This document shows positions 24,960 to 36,970 of a stretch of DNA of 64,000 nucleotides, one piece after another. The translations under genes and the position numbers were made by a program. Every line of letters starts with the position of its first letter. Position 1 is the stretch's first letter. The notes under the pieces are model-generated. The model was not told the origin of the DNA. It saw only the letters and a list, made by a program, of their open reading frames with translations, and made no database searches. Location of the stretch: the NCBI RefSeq assembly GCF_030848805.1, contig NC_092362.1, positions 20,684,084 through 20,748,083 on the forward strand, in the 5' to 3' direction. The stretch is from Temnothorax longispinosus. Taxonomy: Eukaryota; Arthropoda; Insecta; Hymenoptera; Formicidae.

Positions 24960-26610
24960 ATGGACAGATCACGATTACTGCCCGTGGATTTACCTGCGAT
25001 CACTGTCAACAACAATGGCAGTGTTAAAGGCAAGGCATCTTTTGTTCGGCGATTGGCAATAGGATTTGTGATTCTATCAGCCATTTTAGGCCTTTTATAT
25101 GTGCCAGCGTATCACTCCGCTCAGAGTCCATTCTCAAGCTTAAGTGACACTCCATCCTCTGCAGAACCTCTTGGCAACTCCCGTTTGATGGCATCCGTGG
25201 GTACGCATCTATTGTTTAACATCCTTTAGTCACGATAACACAATTTTCATAAACTTTAAGAATATATAAGTATATAAATGTATATTAAATAGAGTATAAT
25301 AAAAAGTATATTTTAAAATACTTTATAATCTGATTGCTACATCCTTGGACATATATTTGATATTGATGTATAATTACGATTTAGTATAATATGATATAAA
25401 ACAGTGTTTTTTTATGATACAATAATATTAAAAAAGTAACACATTTTACATGGTCTAAAAGAAACTGACGCAAATAATTAATTTACAGCACAATTGCCTG
25501 GATGGTCATATAACACATCAAGAGATCTCTGTGTTTATATTCACCCGGAGAATAATACATCGATTCTCAGTCCTACTGGCATCTGTTCACTACCGCCATA
25601 CCTGCTAATAATTATATGCTCGGCAGTCGCAAATCAGGAGGCCCGCGCTGCTATTAGGAATACTTGGGCCAATAAATATAATTTAGACAATTTGTACAAT
25701 TCTACAGTAAAAATAGCATTTTTACTAGGAAAAAGTGACAATGATACACTCAACGTAAGTATTCTTTACAATTTTATTCCTGTATAGAGAATTACTCTTA
25801 CAGTATGTTAATTTATAGCGTTTCTTTTTAGAATTTGATTGTTGAGGAAAGTTCTCAGTACAATGATATTGTGCAAGAACGTTTCTTTGATACATATAAC
25901 AATTTGACGCTAAAGTCGGTCATGATGCTGAAATGGGTGACGTCGAATTGCTATCAAGCTAAATACCTCATGAAAACGGACGACGACATGTTCGTAAATA
26001 TTCCCTTGCTTCTGCAAACGCTGCGCTCGAGAACGCAAGCGGAGATTCTCCTAGGTTCTCTCATTTGTAACGCTAAACCGATAGTGGATCCCAAAAACAA
26101 GTGGCAAGTATATCCTTTCGTCACTATTATTTAGCAGGACGTTATGGAAAAATAATTTAACACAAGCAACAATTTTAATTACGTAGGTATACACCCAAGT
26201 ATATGTACTCGGAGAAAACATATCCAAACTATTTATCAGGCACAGGATATGTTATGAGTACGGATATTGCGTCTAAGTTATATCAAGCAGCATTGGTAAC
26301 ACCGTTGCTACACTTGGAGGACGTATACGTCACGGGTTTATGCGCGAGACGTGCGAAAGTCCGACCCGTCAACCATCCTGGATTCAGTTATATACCTCGC
26401 AAAATAGATCCCTGTGTGCTTAGGAACGCTATTACCACGCATAAGGTTAACGCGTCCAATATGTATGTGATTTGGGTAAAAGTGAATGATACTAGCATTC
26501 CATGCAGCAATCGTACTCGTACCGATAGAAAACCAATTGTTCTGAGCAGAAGTGGGAGAAATGCCGGCTATTACGTCTTTAAAAGAAAAACTATAAACAA
26601 GTGCGTTTAA
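24960..26610 (+). CDS. Beta-1,3-galactosyltransferase (GT31 family)
   Basis: Four exons, 24960-25200, 25489-25754, 25832-26103 and 26187-26610, join in phase to give 400 aa. A short N-terminal cytoplasmic part is followed by one membrane segment (about residues 31-50, LAIGFVILSAILGLLYV), typical of a type II Golgi enzyme. The catalytic part has the family's landmarks: RNTW (137-140), YLMKTDDDMFVN with the metal-binding DDD at 219-221, YLSGTGYVMS, and EDVYVTG with the acidic pair at 304-305. Several N-x-S/T sites fit a lumenal domain. The family transfers galactose from UDP-Gal in beta-1,3 linkage to N-acetylglucosamine or related acceptors. The acceptor cannot be told here. Intron 3 uses a GC donor (TG|GCAAGT). 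The ATG lies directly after a splice acceptor, so a 5' UTR exon is expected upstream. Confidence 0.93.
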
Positions 26611-27485
26611 ATATACTTCTGATAATATTGATTCTATACATTATAAGACTAATTTTTTATCGAGCTTCCTGCTGAACGCGAGTGGAATCAAATAGATGAG
26701 AGGAATGGTGATGAGAGGAAGCTATGAATCTCGCAATTTTTCAGAGCTTTAAGGAAGTTTTCTTCGATTCCTTACGAAACTAATTATTTATTTACGAATC
26801 TCTTTGCAAACATCGAAATATTGTCGATTGCTTCCTATTATTATGCAGCTTTATAAATATACTTATGCAGCTTATGGATTTCATCATAAAAGATGTAATT
26901 CAGATTTCGAAGTGATAAGATCAGTTAATTTTCGCAAATCTTCGATTCTGTCAGGCTGTGTCCAATTTCTATTAGTTTAATATTAAGTCACAATTAATAT
27001 TAAGTCCTTTAAGTTTCACACAAGTAAGACTACAGCCAATTTGCACTGATTGTCTAACCGTCGTCCATCGGTTAACGGTTCACTGTCTTTTTACGAATTA
27101 TGATTTCGCGTGTAGTATAAGTGGAAACAGAAAGTTTAATTGATTAGTATATATATTGACGTTAACCGACATCGGTGCAATTGGTACTATACGTGGAGCG
27201 ATCGTGACAAATGACACTGGAGGTTTTGTATATTTTTCTATTTAAACCAAAGTAGTATTTAAGGATACGCTGTCAATTAGACCTTTTACATATTTTACAT
27301 TATCTTTTTCGCCTCTTTATGTAAAATATGAAGAGAAAAAGACATGAAAATGGCAAGATCTGAAACATAGTGTTACGCCCGCGCTTTTAGGTTTGAGCCG
27401 AATCGAACTGTTAGTGGAAAAAAACGAAGTGTTCTCTTGATGATAAACCGTTGTCTGTAAACGAACGCTCTAAAGATTTCGTACC
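26611..27485. other. 3' flank of galactosyltransferase, no gene seen
   Basis: AT-rich DNA that probably includes the 3' UTR. There are no open frames of interest and no RNA gene was recognised. Confidence 0.5.
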
Positions 27486-27627
27486 AAGGGTCCTATTCTC
27501 GAAAAATATCGCATACGATATTTTAGGAATGTTACTAGAAAATCACACTTTGCAAGTGTGCTATTGGTTGCAGAGTGTGATATTTATGACATATCGTATG
27601 TGATATTTTTCAAGAATAGGGCCCCTG
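27486..27627. mobile_element. Foldback MITE
   Basis: 'gggtcctattctcgaaaaat' at the left and its inverted copy ending 'caagaatagggcccc' at the right form arms of about 35 bp and more. The centre also contains a smaller palindrome (cacactttgcaagtgtg). Confidence 0.85.
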
Positions 27628-27636
27628 AGACTTTTA

Positions 27637-27778
27637 GGGAGAAACACAGACTTTTGCATAACGCATAATATACAAACATAAGAAAATTGATTGGTCCATT
27701 TCTTCATGCACATGTATATGGACCAATCAATTGTCTTATGCTTACGCATTATGCATTATGCAAAAGTCTGTGCTCCCC
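27637..27778. mobile_element. Foldback MITE, adjacent to the previous one
   Basis: Arms of about 60 bp: 'cacagacttttgcataacgc' at the left and its inverted copy ('caaaagtctgtgctcccc') at the right, with 'gattggtccat' and 'atggaccaatc' near the loop. Only about 10 bp separates it from the MITE at 27486. Confidence 0.85.
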
Positions 27779-30700
27779 GCTTTATTCTTGAAATATTTGC
27801 GCCAATGGCCAATTGCGAATAATCGCATTTAAAAATTCCCTAGAACGGTAATAATCTCCGTGACAATTGCAATGAAGCGTATACGCATTTTTTTCTTCAT
27901 AATGTTTCAAATGTTATGTAATATGTTTTTAAAGAAACGTATACGTATTTAATGAGTGTAATAAAAAACAAAAGTTCTCAAAACAAAGCGCAACGCCATA
28001 TTAAAATTAAATATCAGTTCTAATAAATTGTAATACAAGCTCTAATAATTAAAAAAAAATTTCATACGAGACCAGACTTCTTTTGAGCTGATAGAAATAT
28101 ATTTTATTTAATTATGTCATTTAAATAAAACCAAAGCAAGAAATTTAATACAAATTGTTGAATTATATTTAGTTTTTCAAATAAGAATATCAGCGATAGA
28201 TTCCATAATTAAAGCAAGTATTATAAAATAATATAATAATGAAATAAATATTATATAAAAGCTTATTTGTACATAGGTTATGATAGCATTACGTTTTTTG
28301 CAAGTGGAATCATACAGGACTACACGATTGCCCTCTATGCGCTGTATATATTTGTCCAATATTTATAAAAAAGATTATATAGTTTTCCGACGTTGCCCCA
28401 AGTATATAATTCAATACATAATTGAAAAGCGTATACGTTTCTTAATGCGAATACCGTAAAAGAATGTTCAAAAATATCATTTTGGAAGCATATACGTATT
28501 TCGACCATTCGATACATATGTAATATTGTGAGTGAGTACGCAAGAATAGAGCCCATAAGCCGTCAAGTGGTACAGATGTTCTCATTACTTTACGTGAGAT
28601 TTGTAATTCAGCTGCGAATAAATTTGTTCTCCGAAGCTGTCAGTTTTCACTGCTCGGAGTGCGCGGGCGTAATTAAAAGAGAGGTGACGCGAGTGCGAAA
28701 ACACGTGCGAGTCTCACATGCGGGCGTAACATTTTTGGAGGCTCGAGTCTATGAGGAATTCGAATCTAGGACCTCTCGCGATACGATCTACGAGGAAGAA
28801 GAATATTACTGTGTCATGAACAGTTTTTTTCGAGTGTTAGACTTTTCGATTGTCACTTCCTAATGCCATTTAAATGGTACATTTATCTATGTAACGTAAA
28901 TGTAAACAATTTTCCAAAAAGCATGATTTTGTTATGATCTACAAAAATTGACAGTTGAATACCTTGTTCAAATATCTGTAGCCGAAAGTCACAGGGAAAC
29001 AAAGTTTCCTTTATTTTAATAATACAAATAATGCTGTTGCTTCCACGTACTTATGCGAAATTATTTAGGAATGTAATAGCATTATATAATATTATTAATC
29101 TACATATTTCAGAAACTCTTAAATAGCCTTATGTTTTTCTATAATATACAAATTAGGTATGAAAAAATTGCTTCCTCAATTTAGTAATATAAGAATGTAA
29201 ATATTTATTTTCTATTTAAACAACAAAATAATGACTTGTGCTCATGACTTGATTTGAGGATTCCATCTCTCATTCGTATTTTTAAATAAAGTTGATCTTT
29301 TAAATTTATTGGTATTCCAATTAATATTAATAAAAAGTTTTGTAACGTAAAAGTATTGTGTTAATTATATTTCATTATGATTCGTTTTACATTTTTGCTT
29401 TAGATAATTAAAAGAATATAATCATACTTTAAAATTAAGATATGTTGTTTTTACTTGTTAATTTTGCAAAAACCGAGCGTCATTGCATTCATTGCATTCG
29501 TGTAGATTTCCCCAGGAAGACTTTGTTAAGAATGACGTTTATTTAAAATACATTTTATAATTAAATATTTTCTTTATGTGTCTTTAAGAAACAATGTTCA
29601 AGATACAAAAGAGTCTCCGTGTTTTTTAGTCCACACATTTTTACATTAATAAAATTATATGAATATGAATATGCATTTTGCAGAGATAAAAACAAATTTT
29701 TCTCTAAAACATTTATTCAACTTTGGTATATTCGAATTGAACTATTTTGTATGCGTGTGCTTTTTAGTATTATTTCCGCAAAACACGGGAATTGCGTATG
29801 AATTTTATATATTTATGTGCATATTTATATACTTTTATTACAGCTTGTGGATTTGATTTTTCTTCAAAAGCAAGTTCCAGATATATGTATACAAATTACA
29901 CTGGTTTTAATCAATTCCAACAATTATATAACGGAGCGTTTATCGAAAACGAAATAAACGAACATCAAATGATATTGTAGCGCGGCAAAGCTTTTGTTCC
30001 AATTAAAAAAAAATTTAATATTCGTAAATGTTAGATCGCAGTATAGTTTGCAATCCATGATAAAATTTATTTATTGATTGAAAATTTGTTTAATGAAGCC
30101 GCACTGCGATATTAAAAAAAATATATTATACTATAAAAAGATAGTGATAGACCATTAAGATAGCTGTTAAGTGCTTGACGATATAGCCTAACACTTGCTA
30201 GAATCTCTGATCCGAATTCGGGTAGGAACTTGTTATAATTTAGTTTAAGTATAATTTGAAATTTGTAATACACCGCGTATATCGTTTAATGTTGCATCAG
30301 GATGATTAAGAAATTGAAATGGCGAAGGAGTTTGCGGGGGTAGTAAAATCACTGTTGTATGCTTCAAGATTGCATTCCATGATCCATGACGATGAGATGT
30401 TCGTAACTTAGGGTGAAAATGTTTGAAATGATTCTATGGAATACCCTAGTGGCCTTAGAAAATTTATTTCATTTTATAACAATAGATCTGTGACGCTGAA
30501 TTTTTTTACCATTAGTCTCTGCTAAGCCATTGTAATATTCGGTGCTATGCGACATCTGAACGCGAGTGTTGGCGAGCTGTAATATAATTATTGATATATA
30601 TTTGCGAAAAATACATTACACAAATGTAATACAATATACTATCATTTTACAACTTCCGTCACTCTTCACGTGAAACATAAAAGTCAGCCGAAAGATACAC

Positions 30701-31930
30701 CTCTTTCCCTTTTAGAGATACATGGATACATCAATTTCGACGGTCGTATATGAAACATAAGTTAGATAAATCATTTTATATCATATTATAGTATCAATAC
30801 GCTGTTTAGTATCAATCTCTGCGTTTCTAACGCTTTTAAAAAAGGACATCGATTCGTACGTTTGACTAAATGTAACAACAGGGATTGCTGCATAAGATGA
30901 ATGTAAATATTGTTATGTTGCATTTCGAATAAAAAACAAAAAGAACTTTGATGCAAATATTATTTATTAAAAATACATATATCAAATGAGTGTTTTACGC
31001 ACGCGCATTCGTTTTACGTACATAGGAACTTTGCTTACAACGCTAATCTTAATAATATAAACTTCCGAGTTTTACATGCATTTTTTTTACGACTGACATT
31101 TACAATCAAGTACGATGTATGTATCATCGCGAATACACTTTTATATCGATTTAATGTGTGAATTGTAATTGTGCAACGAAATGTTTCAATATAACTTCAA
31201 CTTGTAACTGTTACTACCGATTTTGTTTGACGTTTCAAAATTTTGGCCGTTCAAGACATTTTAAAATTAATATTAATTTTTTTAGATCAGAATGAAGTAC
31301 ATGAATTTGCAGAATGTAACCATTACAAATATCATGATAAAGATAGAGCATTATTTACGTTGAAATTATAATTAATATTAACTATACATAATATTTATGA
31401 AATATTGTTCATTATTGAAGAGGCAATCGCAGATCCGCTAACATTTATTTTTCATGAATTATAAGACAATTTACATAAATTATAAACTTGTATAACTAAA
31501 TACACATCTAAAATATTATCGAAAATAATGATTAATGCAATTTAATAAATTCCTATAGTAGAAAAAATTTGTATATACATCTAGCATTGCAGTATTATAT
31601 GTATATAAAATAAAAGATTAAAAATGGAGCACGGAATGTACTATAAAAATAAAAATCAGATCAATTTTTGTTAGAATTGCATGATTAACGAGCGAATAAT
31701 TCAATGAATAAGTGCTAAATAGTCATATCCATATTTTTTATCAGTTATGTATAATTTACAGACTATTATTAGACATTTTTTTAAGGCAGTCAAGTTATTT
31801 CTACACATCATTTTTGTAATTTATATGTTAAAAATATCTTGAAATTATAAAAGCAAAAGTATACATACAAAAAGTTACTTAATTATTCGAGTATTGTTTT
31901 ATTTTATTTTTGGTTTTCCTTTTTTTATTT
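27779..31930. other. Long AT-rich gene-poor stretch
   Basis: Mostly unassigned. A possible terminal exon lies at 29844-29980 on + (listed separately). Near the right end, AATAAA signals on the minus strand around 31893-31910 suit the GPATCH4 transcript. The frame at 28528-28863 is not convincing. Confidence 0.45.
29844..29980 (+). CDS. Possible terminal coding exon, unknown product
   Basis: After a good acceptor (ttttattacag) a frame of 45 codons runs to TAG: it reads CGFDFSSKASSRYMY, then TNYTGFNQFQQLYNG, and ends NEHQMIL. The composition (polar, aromatic, few stops in AT-rich DNA) is more protein-like than neighbouring frames. No upstream exon could be joined with confidence and the family is not recognised. 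It may be chance. Confidence 0.25.
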
Positions 31931-33942
31931 TTAAACAGATGTGCGGTGAGTTTGAGTGGGTTTTTTTTTAATGGTATCTGCCTTTACCTCTTCGGTAAGA
32001 CTGAACGACGTTAAATCATTTATTACAGAATTTACCTGATGGTTGAAACATCCACGCCTTACTACTGAGGCGATAATTTCCCCCAACCGTTTCTTACACC
32101 GTCTCTTACTTTCTTTCTTTAATTTATGGTTACTAATGAGTTGGCATTTCAAACGGTCTTCCCGGTCTGGATGTTTCCAGTTCTCAAATTCTTCAGTTCT
32201 GTAAATTCTAGGTGAACAAGTATCACTGACAAGAGACAAAGAAACCTCGTCACCGCGCGACGTGACCCTAACATTTTTGATGGCATCGTCAAACATCTTT
32301 TCCCGCCAGGGATTGGTCTCGCTGTATCCTATACCCTCTTTATTCTGAGCTGTCGCGAGTTTTACAGGTTCCGTTATGCCGCATTCCTTTGCGGCATAAA
32401 GGAGCTCTTTACGGAGTCCTGGCAATTCACCTACCACACCGAGTTTTAAAACGGGATGGTTTTCAGGAATATCTAGTTTTAAAGCGTCCCATCTTAAATT
32501 TCGCATCGAATATCGATCATAATCTTGCTTCTCTGCATCTAAATCGATTATGCAGTCTTTACATCGCTTATCTGTCACTTTGTTTCCCTCGATACTATTT
32601 GTCAATTCCGGACTTAATTCTATTTTATGCCCAACGCTGTCCTTCTCATTTACACTTTTTCCGCTTTGTAATATATTAATTAATGTATTCATTCTAGACC
32701 TTCTTTCTTTAAATGAATTTGATACCCGAGATTTATTACCGTGGACTTCTGGACTTTGAGACATTGTTACCTGGCCTGATGTATCCGTCGCTAAACAAGT
32801 CAACAGCGTGCTTTTATCTACTTTTTTCTCTTTGTTTTTCTTCATCTTTTGGCAAAGCGTCCTAATCTTCGGAAAGTCATGCCTTTCTTTCTCTAAATTA
32901 CAAGCGCCTAGTCGTGTCGCTAGCATATGTATTCTTTTTTTATCTTTCTTCTTTCTGGTTCTGGACTTGCCGGACATCCAATTTCCATCAAATTGCAATA
33001 TGCTTTCAATGCTATCTATTTCATGCTCCTTCTCCTCCACGTCTGATTCTACATTCGTCTTCCTATAGCTCGTGTCGTTCTCCCTGGTCAGAGTTGTATC
33101 TGATAGAGACTTATTTAAAAGTATTCTATCCTGCTCCGCGATCCTTTCCAATTTTCCACCTGATGACGTAAGATTGTGTCCCGTTGTTTCGTCCATCATT
33201 TCGCCGAAACATATTGAAGTTGTCTGATCGAGAGGAGGTTTCCTCATTAATATAGGCCTTGTAAATGTATCACAGCTATACGGGTTTGTAAGCGTAAGCT
33301 TTTGGTCATCGAATGTGACCTCTGACTTTACAAATGTTTTCCAGTCATTCCAGTTCTTAGTGTAACGTCTAGGTGTAAATTTTCTCCCACTGATCATGCA
33401 TTCGCCTCCAAGGCGCGAAGCGTCCGTATCACTGACAACAGACAAAGAAACCTCGTCACCGTGCGACGTGACCTTAACATTTTTGATGGCGTCGTCAAAC
33501 ATCTTTTCCCACCAGGGATTGTTCTCGCTGTATCCTATACCCGCTTTATTCTGAGTTGTCGCGAGTTTTACAGGTTCCGTTATGCCGCATTCATCCTTAC
33601 CGAGTCCTTTTCCTGTATTACGGAAAGAAAACAGTTAACAGACAAATCTTTAAATTCGTTTCTGCATCTCTCGTTACCGTGCGTCACGGATAGCCAGATG
33701 AATAATTAAGAAGATATTTAAAAACTCTCGTGAATAATCAAGGATATAAAAAAAAAAAGGGAACGGGAGCGGTGATCGAGAATGCAGCGACGAGACGAAC
33801 AAAACATTCGGGAGTTACGTATCGTCCATCCGCCATGTGGGGAAGGGATAATGCGCCGCAAAGTTCGGGCCGAAAAGAATCGCACCATACCTTCCGTCCA
33901 ACCGCATTTCATCATCATCTCTCTCGCGCGGGACGGGACCAT
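31931..33942 (-). CDS. GPATCH4: G patch domain-containing protein 4
   Basis: Two exons, 33891-33942 and 31931-33612, join in phase (G|GA) to give 577 aa. The start is ATG at 33942; an in-frame TTG upstream was not used. Residues about 10-60 form the G-patch: CGWTEGKGLGKDECGITEPV followed by NKAGIGYSENNPWWEKMFDD. The glycine spacing and the WWE-MF motif match GPATCH4, a nucleolar protein; G-patches activate DEAH helicases. The rest is lysine-, serine- and glutamate-rich and likely disordered, with basic runs suited to nucleolar targeting. Oddly, residues about 427-482 repeat the second half of the G-patch (ECGITEPV ... MFDDAIKN) almost exactly. The tail ends with another basic cluster and THRTSV. 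Confidence 0.88.
32220..33591. repeat. Internal 166-bp direct duplication in GPATCH4
   Basis: Segments 33426-33591 and 32220-32385 differ at only about 8 positions by eye, with no indels, and stay in the same frame 402 codons apart. Both encode the second half of the G-patch region. Confidence 0.9.
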
Positions 33943-34176
33943 CCTCGCGATCGTAGAGGTGGGCAATGAGTTTTGTTGCGTGATTCACGTGATTGCTTAG
34001 GTGGCCAAGTTGTCGGATGTATGTACTTATGTATACTTCGTCTTCGTCTCGTGCATTATCAATTATTACCTACTCGACCATGCTAGATGCTAGGCTACGT
34101 TTCCATTTAACGAACCACGTTGCACTTGCAGTGTGCACGCACTGCACGCGCACCACGGCTGCCAGTGAACTATAAA

Positions 34177-34344
34177 GGCTCAGTCACAATGAGAGGAATA
34201 AGGAATAAAGATAAAGGAATTAGGAATAAGGCATATTGCATCTCACTTTAATGTACGTGTACTGAAGTGAGATGTGACATTCCCTTATTCCTTATTCCTT
34301 ATTCCTTTATCTTATTCCTTATTCCTCTCATTGTGACTGAGCCC
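34177..34344. mobile_element. Foldback MITE
   Basis: The arms 'ggctcagtcacaatgagagg' and its inverted copy at the right end pair over about 70 bp, with repeated 'ttattcc' blocks inside. It is non-coding. Confidence 0.87.
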
Positions 34345-34521
34345 TAATATGCTATAAGAATACTAGCACAGATTTAATCTGTGCCCGCGGTAGCCAATCA
34401 AATTTGTCAACTTCTGCCACGCGTTTATGTATGTACACATACATACATACTTTTTATGTACATACTTAAAACACATAACCTAAGAAATTACATAACCTGA
34501 AAGGAAACGTTGAAGATACGT

Positions 34522-34665
34522 AGGGTGCGTTCCTTTTGGGCGCTCACGCGCTCACACGCGCTGTAAGCATCGCTCTATCTTCGTTTGATATTCGATGTGC
34601 AACGAAGATAGAATGATGCTTACAGCGCGTGTGAGCGCCTGAGCGCCCAAAAGGAACGCAGCCCT
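34522..34665. mobile_element. Foldback MITE
   Basis: 'agggtgcgttccttttgggc' at the left and its inverted copy at the right pair over about 65 bp around a short loop. The arms are unusually GC-rich for this window. Confidence 0.87.
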
Positions 34666-34721
34666 AGTCATCATCCAGTGACATAAAAAAGAAAAATTAA
34701 TAAATTAAATTAATATTAAAG

Positions 34722-35144
34722 ATGCAAGATTCGAATAAAGAAAATGAAAATGATGACGTAAGTATATATATACAAAAAAGTAATTTTTTTATATAAAATA
34801 AATTCTATTTAATCAAAATAACTAAATTTTATATGAATTTCTTTTCTATATATAGACTAATAAATTAAAGTATATATTTTGAAACGTAAAAGAATATTTT
34901 AAGTATTTTAGAACAATATTACAACTTGTGAGATATATATGCTATTTCTAATGTTTTGTAGGGATTTGACCTCGTACTCATACCAGCCTGGATGTACGAA
35001 ACCCACGGTCGTGAATACGATCGCCTGGATGGCGAAACCCATGGACCTAGACCCCCCAGGTGTCCTGAGTGTCGACGATTTCATCCTTTATTTTCTGACC
35101 CAGTTTTGCAACATGCTTACATGTTATGGTTTAAAAACTTATAA
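34722..35144 (+). CDS. Small two-exon gene, 72 aa, unknown function
   Basis: Exon 1 (34722-34757) encodes MQDSNKENENDD and ends at a strong donor (GAC|GTAAGT). Exon 2 (34962-35144) follows tttgtag in phase 0 and ends in TAA. The product has an acidic start, then IPAWMYETHGREYDRL, a short Cys-x2-Cys motif (RCPECRRFHPLF) and an aromatic end. I do not recognise the family. It sits just beyond the 3' end of an antisense PIF/Harbinger transposase fragment, so it may be the accessory protein of that transposon or a host gene next to it. Exon 2 keeps one frame throughout, unlike the broken transposase. Confidence 0.5.
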
Positions 35145-35298
35145 ACAATAGTGAATATATCTAGATATATAAAGAATATATGCGAGGCTACATATTTTTT
35201 GTATTTTGAAAAACATATTTAGATATAATCATTTTGCCAAGGTACAGATCCTTCATTATTAAAGTATGTACAAAATTTTTCCCTTATTTCTATACTTG

Positions 35299-35700
35299 AT
35301 TTATAGTACTCATATATGATCCTGTACGAATTTCACGATAGGCAGTACAAAAATCATTATGATCTACATGATCAATTATACTTGCAGATATATTTTCATT
35401 AGTGTTTATGTCTTGCTTTCTTAACCAATTATGCAAGCACACAATGGCTTGCACAATTTTTTCTGCAGTTTCGACTTTACTGATTATTGGTTTTCTTAAT
35501 ATTTGCCACTGAGAGGCAAGAATACCAAATGTATTTTCAATAGTGCGCGCCGCCTGGCACGGCTCAATCGGTAGTTAAATATATTTTTTTCTTTATTTAA
35601 TCCGCCCCTTCCTGGATATGGTCGCAACAAATATTCCTTCAAAGGGAATGCTTCATCTCCAACGAGGCAATATGGTAGTATGGGACCATTTTCAAAAACA
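35299..35700 (-). pseudogene. PIF/Harbinger (HARBI1-like) transposase fragment
   Basis: The minus strand encodes the C-terminal part of a Harbinger DDE nuclease: YCLVGDEAFPLKEYLLRPYP, then IFNYRLSRAR, then after a frameshift near 35545 TIENTFGILASQWQIL and IVQAIVCLHNWLR, ending at a stop near 35299. GDEAFPL and the N-x3-SRAR-x2-E-FG pattern are family signatures. The N-terminal catalytic half is missing. A GC-rich insertion-like patch (35760-35805) lies just upstream. Confidence 0.75.
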
Positions 35701-36888
35701 GGGAAAATTATATTTCTTACATTTTTTTGGGAAATTTTATTGTCATTTTAATTTTGTGTTGTGTGGGGGGCGAAGCCTCCCACGACCCCCCCACCAGGAC
35801 CCCACTTTTATATCTTATATTTTATTTCTTTCCATTGTGCGTTATGTTTAATTATTATTTCTAACATTTAATATATATTCTTATTAAACGCGTACATACG
35901 TCATCAGCTATGTGATTATGGTTCCGAATTCCGACTCGTATTCTGATTTGCTGATGTCATCCAGAGTTTGGAACTATATATTATTTATATATACATATTT
36001 TTAAATAAAAGATTTAGTGAAAAATAATTCAATAATTTCAAGTGAAAAATAAACAAAATTTTTAAAATTATTATTATTACTATCTTATTATATTCTCCTA
36101 ATAATTTAACAATCTATAAAAACTAACTCAAATTTTTGAGTTTAAACTTTAACGGTACGAATTGTAGAATATAAAATTTTAGGCATTTCCGATACTTTAT
36201 TGATTTTTTGGCAATTAAATTAGTTTGTAATTAACCACAGTAAAAAAGCGTCAAGAGCAGCTTACATTCGTATAGATAAAAAGGTATTTATTTTATATTC
36301 GACAGACTCACCTTATCAGAGATTACTGTCTGTTACCGGAAAAAGGATTTACAGATCGCCGGAATAAGGCGGCACAAGTTGAATCGTTTTAGCATTTCTC
36401 ATGTGAGTCCGACTATTTTATAGATTATTTAATTAATAATGAAATAGATTGACACAAAGCTTGTTTTTATAGCAAAATATGAACAACAAAGTTTTGATCA
36501 AGGCCTTATTCTTTCATTTTATGTGTTTTTGGCCATTTTATTATTTCACGTCTGTAATAAAAGAGGTAGAAGAACATGTTTGAAATAAGCGACAATTCAT
36601 ATCGATGTCGCATGATACATTACCGCTGTAACATCTAACAAAAATATAAGATTGAGAATATAAACATATATGTATAAGCAGCAATGGGAAAAACGGGAAA
36701 AACTCTGATGTTCTGTCCCGGTGGAGAATATAAAAAAATACTATACTCTAACAATATCGTGTACCGTACCGGTATTCATGCAAGAACGTTGCAGTCGGGA
36801 ACGTCTCAGAATTCTAAACTGACGATATGTTGTATTTAGTTATTCTTGGGGAGAAGATTTGCTGTTACGTTAGATACGACGATAAAAA
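35701..36888. other. Intergenic, no gene seen
   Basis: AT-rich. The last 350 bases resemble the region before the second receptor relic (about 37540-37860), for example 'gagaagatttgctgttacgt', so an upstream/promoter block was duplicated together with exon 1. Confidence 0.45.
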
Positions 36889-36970
36889 TATTGACTTATT
36901 GCCGGTATATTTTTACGTTCTTCGTTTCTGCGGTGTATGGAAAGAACCTAAGGATAGCAACTTAATAGAG
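36889..36970 (+). pseudogene. Odorant receptor exon-1 relic
   Basis: The frame encodes LLPVYFYVLRFCGVWKEPKD then DSNLIE and a stop. This aligns with the MDILPLNF...FCGAW start of OR-A. No ATG or usable donor remains and the other exons are absent. Confidence 0.6.

Noticed and set aside
28528..28863. 111-codon frame on +
   Set aside because: No similarity recognised, no upstream promoter or splice signals, and composition like random sequence.
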